From the IMG/VR virus record IMGVR_UViG_3300002514_008718, positions 15,933-49,974 of that record: a stretch of 34,042 nucleotides of DNA; one strand, 5' to 3'. This stretch comes from a virus. The translations under genes were made by a program, and so were the position numbers. The notes below the pieces were generated by a model that ran no database searches, was not told where the DNA came from, and saw nothing but the letters and a program-made list of their open reading frames with translations. Shown here in pieces: positions 9,106-17,016 of the stretch (positions are counted from its first letter, which is position 1; each line of letters starts with the position of its first letter).

Positions 9106-9474
9106 CTATAGCTCAATACTACTGATTCCCTCATTTCTATTTACATTAATTGCAATTGCTGTTGGATTATTCGGATCTTCTGGATTTGGCTTTAAGTCAT
9201 TTATTAGAACTCTTTGGCCGCCACCTACGCCCATTATAAGCTTATCATAGAATATTCCACATGAGTGAAGCTGTTCTTCTGTTCTCTTTCTCATTGACTC
9301 TTTTCTACCTGTAAGAAGTATAATTCTATACCCCTTTAAGTCCCACTCTTCAAACTTATCTATAACACCATTAAGAATAATGGCATCCTTGGTAAACTGG
9401 TTGCGAGGACCTCCATCGTGAACTATCAGTGTCCCGTCAATATCACATATAATCGTCTTAGGTCTTTGATTCAT
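9106..9474 (-). CDS. Small HAD-superfamily phosphatase
   Basis: 122 residues. DIDGT (11-15) carries the nucleophile and acid/base aspartates, IILLTGR (51-57) is motif II, and RVLINDLKPNP is the metal-binding motif IV. No cap domain fits in this length, so it should act on an exposed or protein-presented phosphate, as small capsule/LPS-cluster HAD proteins do. The ATG overlaps the TAA of the upstream gene (TAATG). The C-terminal HAD half of the 12425-13492 protein has the same motif spacing, suggesting a related step. It is the last gene before a terminator. Confidence 0.8.
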   Translation of the reverse strand: MNQRPKTIICDIDGTLIVHDGGPRNQFTKDAIILNGVIDKFEEWDLKGYRIILLTGRKESMRKRTEEQLHSCGIFYDKLIMGVGGGQRVLINDLKPNPEDPNNPTAIAINVNRNEGISSIEL

Positions 9475-10286
9475 TATCTATTTATCCCATGGTATATTTC
9501 ACAAATTTTTCTAATAACAATGTTTCTCTTTTCTTTTGTCGATATTTTCATATCTGACATCTCTGGAAAGAATTTATTCATCCAGGCCTTCATATCTTCT
9601 GGACCCTTTGTATGTTTCCAGTATGAATCATCAAACCCTCTTGCTAGTTCAGAGTTTGACTCTGCCGGATCTCTAATTTCAATACCGGAAAATTTTGGAT
9701 TTGTTATCATAAACATCTCTGAAGAGTATAGCGCTAGAGAGGGTGCTAGAACGCTGTAGTGATTTGTATAGTTACTTGTGTCAAAGAAAGGAGTAAGCCT
9801 TGGATCAGATTTATAGATTGTATCCAGTGCTCTTCTGGATACAACAAAGCTTAAATCATCAAAAAAGCTTACAAGGCTTCTCTTCATATCCTCTGCCCCA
9901 GAGTCCCACCAGCCTGTGGGACACTTTCTTCCGTTTATATCCCACATGCTTCCCCAGTGAATTACAGACACACCGATTCTATTGTCTTTTTCCATTTGTT
10001 CAATAGACCAGTTAAAAAATCCAGAGGGATCTTCGGCTCTTGCATCATTATAGTTCATCCAGACATAGTCGTAGCCTAAGTCCATGCAATGATTAAAAAG
10101 CCTATTGACGCCATATGCAAGACCCTTTGATTCAGTTTCAAATAGATTTGCATATTTAGAATATTTTTCTTTTTCTGATCCGTTTTCCAGGACAAATATG
10201 TCAGCATCAATGCTGCTTAAAGATTCAACAAGATCATCTGTAAGTTCTGGCATATTTCTATTAAGAATTGCAATTGCTTTTTTCAT
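9474..10286 (-). CDS. GT2-like glycosyltransferase
   Basis: 270 residues. AIAILNRNMPELTDDLVESL and IFVLENGSEK follow the first two strand-helix units of GT2 enzymes; YVWMNYNDARAED gives an acidic N-D-A version of the DxD site. The middle part is rich in aromatic residues (GSMWDI, GWWDSG). It has its own strong ribosome site (AGGGAG, 4 bases before ATG) and a good promoter at 10356-10383, so together with the HAD gene it forms a separate two-gene unit inside the glycan operon. Sugar donor unknown. Confidence 0.65.
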   Translation of the reverse strand: MKKAIAILNRNMPELTDDLVESLSSIDADIFVLENGSEKEKYSKYANLFETESKGLAYGVNRLFNHCMDLGYDYVWMNYNDARAEDPSGFFNWSIEQMEKDNRIGVSVIHWGSMWDINGRKCPTGWWDSGAEDMKRSLVSFFDDLSFVVSRRALDTIYKSDPRLTPFFDTSNYTNHYSVLAPSLALYSSEMFMITNPKFSGIEIRDPAESNSELARGFDDSYWKHTKGPEDMKAWMNKFFPEMSDMKISTKEKRNIVIRKICEIYHGINR

Positions 10287-10355
10287 TTTTCTCCCTGCTA
10301 AATCTATAGATACTGTAGCAATATATCAAAAGAAAATTCTATTAATGATTTTAAC

Positions 10356-10383
10356 ACTATATCTTAAAAATTTACATTTTCAA
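10356..10383 (-). promoter_or_regulatory. Sigma70-like promoter inside the glycan operon
   Basis: On the minus strand TTGAAA (10383-10378, 5 of 6 to the -35 consensus) and TATAGT (10361-10356, 5 of 6 to the -10) are separated by 16 bases. It sits immediately after the stop of the PLP-enzyme gene, in the 97-base gap that is the largest inside the glycan operon, and leads into the gene starting at 10286. The same TATAGT -10 occurs in the promoter at 31926-31954. Confidence 0.5.
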
Positions 10384-11472
10384 TCAAATAGTTTTAATTT
10401 TTTTTCCAAGCTGTATCATGTCTTTAATAATTTTTCTATTTATCATTTTCGGTCCAACAGTCAACCTTAACCAATTATCTCTATTATCAAATGGGATTCT
10501 TGTTCCGAATTTTGTTGATATTCCATTTACGCTGAATAGACGTTCGAGCTCTTTGTTATTTTCTTTTGTATTGACATGAATCCAATTTGAGTGTGTATTA
10601 ATTACATCAAATCCTTTTCCATTTAATGAAAAGTATAGATAGTTTCTATTATCAATTGTTTCACTTGAATATTTTCTAACAATATGCATATTTTCGAACA
10701 TTTTAATTGCAAATCTTGTTGAAATAGAAGTAATTGGAAATGCAAGTCTAAGCTTATCTAATATTCTAAATAGCTCATTAGACGCTATTAGATATCCTAT
10801 TCTCAATCCTGCAAGACCGCATGCTTTTGACATTGTTCTCGTGATTACAATATTGTCAAACTTATTTACTAGAGATACTGCTGTTCCTGGAGAGAATTCA
10901 TAATATGCCTCATCCACTACAAGAACTATTCCTTTTTTTGAAAGTATCTTGCATAGCTCACTTATCTCATCAATTGTCCTATAATCTCCAATTGGACTAC
11001 ATGGATTTGAGATTACAACCATTCTTGTTTTTGGCTTTATCATTGGGATAATTGAAGATAAATTAAAGTTTAAACTATTGTCATATTGAACCTTATCTAA
11101 AGTGGATCCATTAATTGAAGCATACACATCGTACATTGGAAAGCAAGGATCTGTCGTAATAACACTTTTTCCCTTTGAGCAAATCGCTTCAAATATTATC
11201 CTCAAAGAGGAGTCTGACCCTGGTGTTATCATTACTTGACTGTCTGAAACATTGTTTTCAACAGCTATTCTTTTTTTAAGTGTTTGATATTCATATCTTG
11301 ATGGATATGTGATTATAGATGTCTGGTCAATAGTTGACATCATTTCATTAAAAAACCCACAATCAAATGAAAATATCCTCTCAGACATATCATGCCTAAT
11401 GTAGTCTGATCTTTCACCTCTAAACGACTCTCTTCTTTCTACATTGTCAAGCCATTTATTATATTTTATCAA
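10384..11472 (-). CDS. HisC-like PLP-dependent aminotransferase or decarboxylase
   Basis: 362 residues, fold type I class I/II. SNPCSPIGDY, VVDEAYYEF (186-193) and TMSKACGLAGLRIGY with the PLP lysine at 216 give the family; RLTVGP near the end fits the carboxylate-binding arginine. The N-terminus (WLDNVERRESFRGERSDY) is typical of HisC-like proteins in surface-glycan clusters rather than of histidine operons. The start is TTG at 11472-11470, overlapping the upstream TGA as TTGA. Options are a sugar or amino-alcohol aminotransferase, or a phosphoserine/phosphothreonine decarboxylase-like enzyme making an amino-alcohol phosphate; the latter is speculation from the nearby kinases and nucleotidyltransferases. 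Confidence 0.8.
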   Translation of the reverse strand: MIKYNKWLDNVERRESFRGERSDYIRHDMSERIFSFDCGFFNEMMSTIDQTSIITYPSRYEYQTLKKRIAVENNVSDSQVMITPGSDSSLRIIFEAICSKGKSVITTDPCFPMYDVYASINGSTLDKVQYDNSLNFNLSSIIPMIKPKTRMVVISNPCSPIGDYRTIDEISELCKILSKKGIVLVVDEAYYEFSPGTAVSLVNKFDNIVITRTMSKACGLAGLRIGYLIASNELFRILDKLRLAFPITSISTRFAIKMFENMHIVRKYSSETIDNRNYLYFSLNGKGFDVINTHSNWIHVNTKENNKELERLFSVNGISTKFGTRIPFDNRDNWLRLTVGPKMINRKIIKDMIQLGKKIKTI

Positions 11473-12419
11473 TTTTTGATACCCAGCTCTTGTAAAAGGG
11501 GTGATAGCTCACTGTAAGAGCAATTTTTACAATGTTCACTTGGCTTGTTGGTTGAGCAACCTGTGCTTATTTTCTGATAAGCTTGTGATTGTCTAATTTT
11601 TTCTAAATCCTGTATAAAGATATTTCCAATAGAGTCTGCAGCTGTATTCATACAGCATACTTTAACATTTCCCTCAACTGTGACATATAGACCTTTCTTA
11701 ACCCAGAAACAATCACTCCAAGTCCACGAAGCTCTACCTTTTATATTGCTTAAATAGTTTTTCTTTAAATAGTCTAGCTGGTCTCTACCATACCCCCATG
11801 TCCTATCATCATCTTCAATTTTTGTAGATGGATCCCATATTTGTGCAATGTTTATTCTTAGCTCTCCTAGATCATATTTTTCAACTAATTTTTCAATCTT
11901 TGGTATATCATAGACATTGTATTTATTTACAACATAGTTAACGACAACATTGCAATTAGACCTGTCTATAGTTTTAAATTCATCTAAAAACTTTATCAAT
12001 CTAGACCACTTGGCAGGTGATCTGTCTCTTTCATAATTTTCTTCAAATCCATCAATTGAGAGATATATCATGTCAAGATACTTTAGACAATTTTCAAACC
12101 TTGCTCTCATCTTAGAGCCTTGATTTATTGTATATTGACAGTTTGTTGCAACAATGACAAAAGAATCTGGAAATGTTTCTTTAAACATCTTCGTAATTTC
12201 ATCAAATTTTGGATGAAGCATAGGTTCACCCATACCCATTAGCTTTGCCTCTTTGATTGGGTAGTGAGATATTTTTGATAAAAGTGTTTCCCACTTTTCA
12301 ATAGGCATATGCTTCAAGGGTCCTATCACATCCTCTCTATTGCAAAAAGAGCATCTAAGATTGCAATGATTTGTCGTTTCTAAATACGCATACTCTATTG
12401 GTTCTAGGTTATTGGTCAT
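11469..12419 (-). CDS. Radical SAM/SPASM-like protein
   Basis: 316 residues. The cluster motif CNLRCSFC has cysteines 19, 23 and 26, followed by MGMGEPMLHP, the SAM-binding GGEP-like motif. The C-terminal part has a cysteine set (DCFW, VKVCCMN, ISTGC, EHCKNC) resembling a SPASM or twitch domain that binds extra Fe-S clusters. SPASM enzymes modify peptides or, in some cases, sugars and amino alcohols. It lies between the PLP enzyme and a nucleotidyltransferase-phosphatase fusion, so a small-molecule decoration step is more likely here than peptide modification; no precursor peptide is visible nearby. Confidence 0.82.
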   Translation of the reverse strand: MTNNLEPIEYAYLETTNHCNLRCSFCNREDVIGPLKHMPIEKWETLLSKISHYPIKEAKLMGMGEPMLHPKFDEITKMFKETFPDSFVIVATNCQYTINQGSKMRARFENCLKYLDMIYLSIDGFEENYERDRSPAKWSRLIKFLDEFKTIDRSNCNVVVNYVVNKYNVYDIPKIEKLVEKYDLGELRINIAQIWDPSTKIEDDDRTWGYGRDQLDYLKKNYLSNIKGRASWTWSDCFWVKKGLYVTVEGNVKVCCMNTAADSIGNIFIQDLEKIRQSQAYQKISTGCSTNKPSEHCKNCSYSELSPLLQELGIKN

Positions 12420-12424
12420 TTTTA

Positions 12425-13492
12425 TTATTCCTTAATGTCTCTTATCATAAACTTAAGATCTGAAGAGTTTCTTCTTATGTTTATTGCATCACAGCTTTTA
12501 TATGGATTGCTTTCAGCATAGTCATTAATGATAACTCTTTTTGCATGATAGAGATCATAGATTATTTGATGATACTTTACACCAAGTTTATCAAGTTGCT
12601 GTCGAGTCTCTTGGTCTGACTCTGTCTTTCTCGATGTTGTTAGTATTACCTTTGATCTTCCTGAATCAAATAAATTATTTATTTTATCAATATTCTCCTG
12701 AAGTGGTCCGGATTCTCCCCACTTTGGAGAAAAGAACTCAGAGCAGTTTTCAACAAGAGTTCCATCGATATCTACAAATAGTGTTAGATATGTTGATTTA
12801 AATCTGTTCCACTCATGCAAAGTTCCCCAATCTATAAAATTATGAACATCAAATGAAGAAAACGCAATACCAGAAAAAATCATCTTAAAGATAATGTGAG
12901 ATATATAAAACTCACTACTTGAATCAAATGAATTATAATATTCAATATATTTTTCTACAGATTTAAATCCATAACCTCCTACACAAAATTTTGAGCTTAT
13001 GACTTGCTTTTCAACAATATTGTTTATTAGATTATTATCTCCAACTGTAACATAGCTTTTATTTTTAGCATGTGCAAGATTCATATTGTTTAAATCATAC
13101 GTTGCAACAGAGTTTCCCCATGGAATATTGCATTCAAAATAGCTGTCAACATCTTTTATAAAAATCTCACCAGATATCTTTCTAGCTTTTATAATTTCAT
13201 ATACTGTCTCTGGCTGGCTATTTGTTGAGCCCTCTAGGATAACAATATCCAAATTATCTGTGATGCCTATTTTCTTAAATGCAGACTTAATTCCGTCTAT
13301 TGAGCAAAATTTATCCAAATGATCTCTAAGAATTCCAAGATATATCCTATCAGCAGTCTTTAGATCTATATTTTCTAAAGACTTTGTAACCATAATTCCT
13401 CCCTCTGGATGTGTAAGGAGCCATTTTGGCTTAATTCCTGGAAATCTTGATGATTTACCTGCAGCTGGTATTATCAAATTTTTTAATGACAT
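12425..13492 (-). CDS. Fusion of nucleotidyltransferase and HAD phosphatase
   Basis: 355 residues. The N-terminal domain has PAAGKSSRF (9-17) and KPKWLL as the nucleotide-binding loop and lysine, KDVDSYF (113-119) for metal binding and FIDWGTLHEWNRF (219-231) ending the domain. DIDGT at 241-245 opens a C-terminal HAD domain with ILTTSRK and RVIINDYAESNPY as motifs II and IV. It may remove a phosphate and activate a sugar or alcohol phosphate with CTP or another NTP in one chain. The HAD half parallels the stand-alone gene at 9106-9474. Ribosome site is weak. Confidence 0.78.
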   Translation of the reverse strand: MSLKNLIIPAAGKSSRFPGIKPKWLLTHPEGGIMVTKSLENIDLKTADRIYLGILRDHLDKFCSIDGIKSAFKKIGITDNLDIVILEGSTNSQPETVYEIIKARKISGEIFIKDVDSYFECNIPWGNSVATYDLNNMNLAHAKNKSYVTVGDNNLINNIVEKQVISSKFCVGGYGFKSVEKYIEYYNSFDSSSEFYISHIIFKMIFSGIAFSSFDVHNFIDWGTLHEWNRFKSTYLTLFVDIDGTLVENCSEFFSPKWGESGPLQENIDKINNLFDSGRSKVILTTSRKTESDQETRQQLDKLGVKYHQIIYDLYHAKRVIINDYAESNPYKSCDAINIRRNSSDLKFMIRDIKE

Positions 13493-13525
13493 TTATTACT
13501 TACTAGTGAATGATTAACAAGGCTA

Positions 13526-14380
13526 TTAATCACACATGCTTTCTAGGCATGCTGTCAAATACCTTTTAGTTTCTTTAGAAGAAGTATATCTAAAAATTCT
13601 AAGGATGTTTAAAATTTGAAATCTTTCATAGTTGTCCCTATAGAACTCATATTCTAAAAAAGAATTATGAAAAAGATTGTCAAGATATTCCATAATAATT
13701 CTATTTCTAACATCGTCAAAGCACTTCGAGTATAGGTGAGATGTCCAGAGAAATCTTGTATCTTGTCTAATTTTTACCATATCTTGTAACGGAGTCTCAA
13801 CAAAATTATCTAAAAAGTCAATAAACGATAGATTTTTAAAATCCCTGCTGACAAGAATATTTGACATAGTAAGATCACCGTGACATATTCCAACTGGAAT
13901 TAACATGTGATTAGATTCATAGATCTTATCATTAATCTTGGAAAAAAGACTATCTGGTATATCTTTAGCCTTGTTAATTTTAGAAATTGTAGAATTATAC
14001 TTTGCAATAAATTCTTTCATACAGTTCTTTTTATTTTTGCAAAAATCAACTTCCGATTTAATAAACGATAGAATTAAATTAAAAAATAAGTCAATATCAT
14101 CTTTTTTTGCAAAAGAAAAAAACCCTATGCAGTCTAAAAAATTTTTATACTCCATTGAAAAAGAAAACTCTTGATTGTCACTAAGTGATGAGTGAAATAT
14201 CTGAGGTGTGTCTATGTTTTTAAATTTACTTAGAAATCCACTAAATGAAATTTGCTTTAAAAATTGTGCCCTAAGTCTTCTAATGTACTCTTTGTCTCTT
14301 GTAGTCTTTCTTACAATTGACCTCTTATCAGATGAAACTATCTCTATTTCACAGCCACTATTTCCCGGTATTAATATCAC
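13526..14380 (-). CDS. APH/choline-kinase-like phosphotransferase
   Basis: 284 residues. ICHGDLTMSNILV carries the catalytic aspartate and metal-binding asparagine and LSFIDFLDN the second metal aspartate of the APH/choline kinase fold; the N-terminal ATP-grasp-like half (RSIVRKTTRDKEYIRRL) contains the lysine expected to bind ATP. The start is GTG, 4 bases after the TAG stop of the upstream nucleotidyltransferase. With that gene it repeats, as two separate proteins, the domain pair found fused at 7464-9044. Likely substrate is a small alcohol or sugar; antibiotic resistance is unlikely in this setting. Confidence 0.7.
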   Translation of the reverse strand: MILIPGNSGCEIEIVSSDKRSIVRKTTRDKEYIRRLRAQFLKQISFSGFLSKFKNIDTPQIFHSSLSDNQEFSFSMEYKNFLDCIGFFSFAKKDDIDLFFNLILSFIKSEVDFCKNKKNCMKEFIAKYNSTISKINKAKDIPDSLFSKINDKIYESNHMLIPVGICHGDLTMSNILVSRDFKNLSFIDFLDNFVETPLQDMVKIRQDTRFLWTSHLYSKCFDDVRNRIIMEYLDNLFHNSFLEYEFYRDNYERFQILNILRIFRYTSSKETKRYLTACLESMCD

Positions 14381-14384
14381 AATT

Positions 14385-15113
14385 CTAATAGTTTGAAGAA
14401 ATTCTCTTTAAGCTTAAATATTTTTCAAGATCTTCAGGCGTGCCTAGCCCATGCATCCTATCGACAAAGAATGGAATAAGAGTTTTTTCATCTGAAATAA
14501 GCTGATTATATACTGGACAGATATAGAACTCATTATTAACTCTAACATCTTCATCTATCATCTTGTCTGCATACTTTACAAAATCACTTCCCTTTCTATA
14601 GTAGTATATTCCACATGTTGCTATATCTGATATTGGATTTTTTTCTGCAACTTCTGTTACAACGCCTCGTGAATTAACTTTTACAAAACTCCACTTTGGG
14701 TGAACTGCTCTAAAGGTAAATACAGATGAATCAAACTTTGTAAATCTTCTAACTATATTGAAATTTTCTTTAGAATATTGAATAATTTGATCAGAATTTG
14801 CTATAAGAAGCTCTTCTTCATTATCGATAAACTCTCTGGCAAGTAGAGCAGTGCAGGCAGCACCCTCTGTTAAACTTTTAACTGGAACTATCTTACACCT
14901 TCCATTTGTAACAAACTTTAATACTGATTTTATATTATATTTGTCAAGGTGTTCTGCCCTGACAAGAAAGATATAGTTTGCATCAAAATCTAAATTCTCT
15001 ACAACACACTGTATCATTGGCTTTCCATTGACCTCAATAAGGGGTTTAGGAAATGTATATCCGGCAGACTTAAATCTGCTTCCCTCTCCTGCCATCGGTA
15101 TTAAAATATTCAT
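14385..15113 (-). CDS. Sugar- or alcohol-phosphate nucleotidyltransferase
   Basis: 242 residues, one complete GT-A-like nucleotidyltransferase domain. PMAGEGSRF (6-14) and FPKPLIEVNGKPM (21-33) bind the NTP, LIANSDQI contains the metal-binding aspartate, and the region CGIYYYRKGSDFV fits the end of the domain. It should condense an NTP with a phosphorylated sugar or alcohol, giving an activated donor and pyrophosphate. AAGGG lies 9 bases before the ATG. The kinase immediately downstream may make its substrate and the HAD gene upstream may edit it. Confidence 0.85.
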   Translation of the reverse strand: MNILIPMAGEGSRFKSAGYTFPKPLIEVNGKPMIQCVVENLDFDANYIFLVRAEHLDKYNIKSVLKFVTNGRCKIVPVKSLTEGAACTALLAREFIDNEEELLIANSDQIIQYSKENFNIVRRFTKFDSSVFTFRAVHPKWSFVKVNSRGVVTEVAEKNPISDIATCGIYYYRKGSDFVKYADKMIDEDVRVNNEFYICPVYNQLISDEKTLIPFFVDRMHGLGTPEDLEKYLSLKRISSNY

Positions 15114-15125
15114 AAGTAGTGCCCT

Positions 15126-15746
15126 TTATTTGTGAGATATTATATCATTGATTTTTTTCCAAGTAACATCAGAAGAATTTGAAACTCTTAAAACTTTTGC
15201 ACCTGTCCCATTGGCAGACTGAAACCCCTTGTCTGAATCTTCTACAATTAGTGTTTCTTCTGGCATAGATCCAAGAGATATCATTGCACGAATGTAGGGT
15301 TCTGAGTGAGGCTTGCTGTTTATAACATCTTCGTTTGTTATTATAAACTTAAGAAACTCTATCTGGCCTGTTTTTGATAGCATCATTTCAGCAGTCTCTC
15401 TTATGCTATTTGTTACACATGCAGATATAATATTTTCTTTTTCTAGCTGTCTGTACAGTTCTATTTTCTGATGGTCTTTTTTTGCTAAATCACTAATTAC
15501 TTCAACTGTATATCTTTGCTTAAGTGACCATATCTTGTCAAATTGAGACTTAGAAATCTTTCCTAGCTTATTTAATATTTTTAATTTTTCTATAGTTGGA
15601 AGACCGTTAAATTTTAACATGTGATCTTCATATTCTATTTTAATGCCACACACGTCAAAAAGAGCCCTGTTTAATGATTCATAGTGCCAATCGCATGCGT
15701 CTACAAGGACACCGTCAAGATCAAATAGTATAGTTTTAATTTTCAT
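15126..15746 (-). CDS. HAD phosphatase, phosphoglycolate-phosphatase/beta-PGM type
   Basis: 206 residues. FDLDGVLVD (8-16) holds the catalytic aspartates, a helical C1 cap follows (about 20-85), ACVTNS is motif II and LIVEDSDKGFQSANGTGAK is motif IV with its substrate-loop glycine. This is the normal size for subfamily I HAD enzymes that act on sugar phosphates or phosphoglycolate. In this setting a sugar-phosphate phosphatase or mutase is likely. It is the third HAD domain of the cluster and the only one with a cap. Confidence 0.82.
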   Translation of the reverse strand: MKIKTILFDLDGVLVDACDWHYESLNRALFDVCGIKIEYEDHMLKFNGLPTIEKLKILNKLGKISKSQFDKIWSLKQRYTVEVISDLAKKDHQKIELYRQLEKENIISACVTNSIRETAEMMLSKTGQIEFLKFIITNEDVINSKPHSEPYIRAMISLGSMPEETLIVEDSDKGFQSANGTGAKVLRVSNSSDVTWKKINDIISHK

Positions 15747-15758
15747 TATCAGATAATC

Positions 15759-16538
15759 CTATCTTTCATCTTTTGGAAGTTTATATGATATATTATCTGG
15801 AGATATAATGACTCTATCGTCGGTTCCGTCAAAATTATATCCAAATAATTTTAACTCTTTTTCTCTTCTTTTTTCAACAATTTCTCTAGTCCTGTCGCTA
15901 TAAAAAAGCCTATAATCTCTCTTTTTTGAAAATCCTTGCTTCTTTCTTATGTCTCCCCATTTTCCTGGAGGTGTGTCAGAATTACCTGATAGTTTTGCAT
16001 CTATTCCTAGTTTATTTAAAATTATCTCTAATCCTTCATTGAGGCTTTCTCTTCTTAAGATAAGGTCACAATGACAGCTTCCATCATCGTCAAACATCTG
16101 ATAGAACAATAGATCTCTAGATAGATAAAAAGATTCTCCAAAATCTATTGTTGGTGAAAAATTACTTGAGCATGTAGTATCAATAAAGTCATCAAAAGAT
16201 AAGCTACTATCATCTTTCTTTGTTAGCAGGTATGAGCTAACATATTGATCAAATGGATTTCTAACCGTAGAGATAACAAGTGAATCAATGTCTAAAAAAA
16301 ATGGATCAAACTTATACGTTTTTGAATGGTTTCTAGACCCTTGATACACCACTGGTCTCGTTAGTCCGCATGGGTGATGGTCATATTTTCCATAGAAGCT
16401 TTTTCCATACCATGTAAATCTAGGCTCATTTAGAAATACTGTCTTCTTAAGATATATTCCGCCCGTACTTGGAACATGAATAAAGTATATAAACTTTTTA
16501 TTATTGCAAATTTCATTAAATCTATCAGGTATTTTCAC
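15759..16538 (-). CDS. Sulfotransferase-like protein
   Basis: 259 residues from GTG at 16538-16536. A longer ATG-start frame exists to 16586, but AGAGGTG sits 6 bases before the GTG, and that overlap with the upstream gene is only 14 bases, so GTG is preferred. FIHVPSTGGIYLKK resembles the PAPS 5'-phosphosulfate loop and VISTVRNPFDQYVSSYL the 3'-phosphate-binding RxxxxxxxS region of sulfotransferases. It may sulfate the glycan. No PAPS synthesis genes are in the window, so the donor would come from the host. Divergent, so I am moderately sure. Confidence 0.65.
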   Translation of the reverse strand: MKIPDRFNEICNNKKFIYFIHVPSTGGIYLKKTVFLNEPRFTWYGKSFYGKYDHHPCGLTRPVVYQGSRNHSKTYKFDPFFLDIDSLVISTVRNPFDQYVSSYLLTKKDDSSLSFDDFIDTTCSSNFSPTIDFGESFYLSRDLLFYQMFDDDGSCHCDLILRRESLNEGLEIILNKLGIDAKLSGNSDTPPGKWGDIRKKQGFSKKRDYRLFYSDRTREIVEKRREKELKLFGYNFDGTDDRVIISPDNISYKLPKDER

Positions 16539-17016
16539 AATATTCACCTCTGTAGTGAAGTATATTATCACTACAGATTCCTCCACATTTCTTAATTAAT
16601 CTCTTTGGATAGTCTACATTTTCAGGCATTACAGCTATGGCACCATAGCATAGACGACTTCCAGGATACGTCCAAATATACCCTTTACTTGTGATAGTGT
16701 AGCTATCTTCCTGATGCCAGAATACATTCCAGCCTATGCGTGAGCCTAGAAGCCACTTTAGAGCTTCTAAGTTTTTAGCATGAAGCCATAGCACATCCTT
16801 TCTTTCAATAAGCCAGTCTAGGTTAACTTGATATTGTGGATAATCATGCCCTAGATAAAAGTCTCCAGGCGGGACATATCCCGTTGTTAGCCTTATGTCT
16901 GTTTCTACTTCAAATCCTTGATTAATTGCCTCGTCAATATAATCAGGTGAATTTTCTCTTGCAGCATTTGATTCTGATAGCCCGTTAAGATTTCCCCTAT
17001 GTGATATAAACTTCAT
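16525..17016 (-). CDS. Minimal GDPD-like protein
   Basis: 163 residues from the ATG at 17016, which overlaps the upstream TGA as ATGA; a longer in-frame ATG at 17061 would extend 49 bases into the upstream gene and adds no motif. FISHRGNLNG, SPDYIDEAINQGFEVETDIR and FYLGHD retain the His-Arg, Glu-x-Asp and second His of glycerophosphodiester phosphodiesterases. The length is well below the usual 240 or more, so parts of the barrel are missing or divergent. Such short versions occur in surface-glycan clusters; a phosphodiester trimming or transfer role is inference. Confidence 0.6.
   Translation of the reverse strand: MKFISHRGNLNGLSESNAARENSPDYIDEAINQGFEVETDIRLTTGYVPPGDFYLGHDYPQYQVNLDWLIERKDVLWLHAKNLEALKWLLGSRIGWNVFWHQEDSYTITSKGYIWTYPGSRLCYGAIAVMPENVDYPKRLIKKCGGICSDNILHYRGEYCENT

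Noticed and set aside
13511-13532. Inverted repeat TGATTAA-N8-TTAATCA between two glycan genes
   Set aside because: AT-only stem without a following T-run and overlapping the end of the kinase gene; too weak to call a terminator, and too isolated to call an operator.
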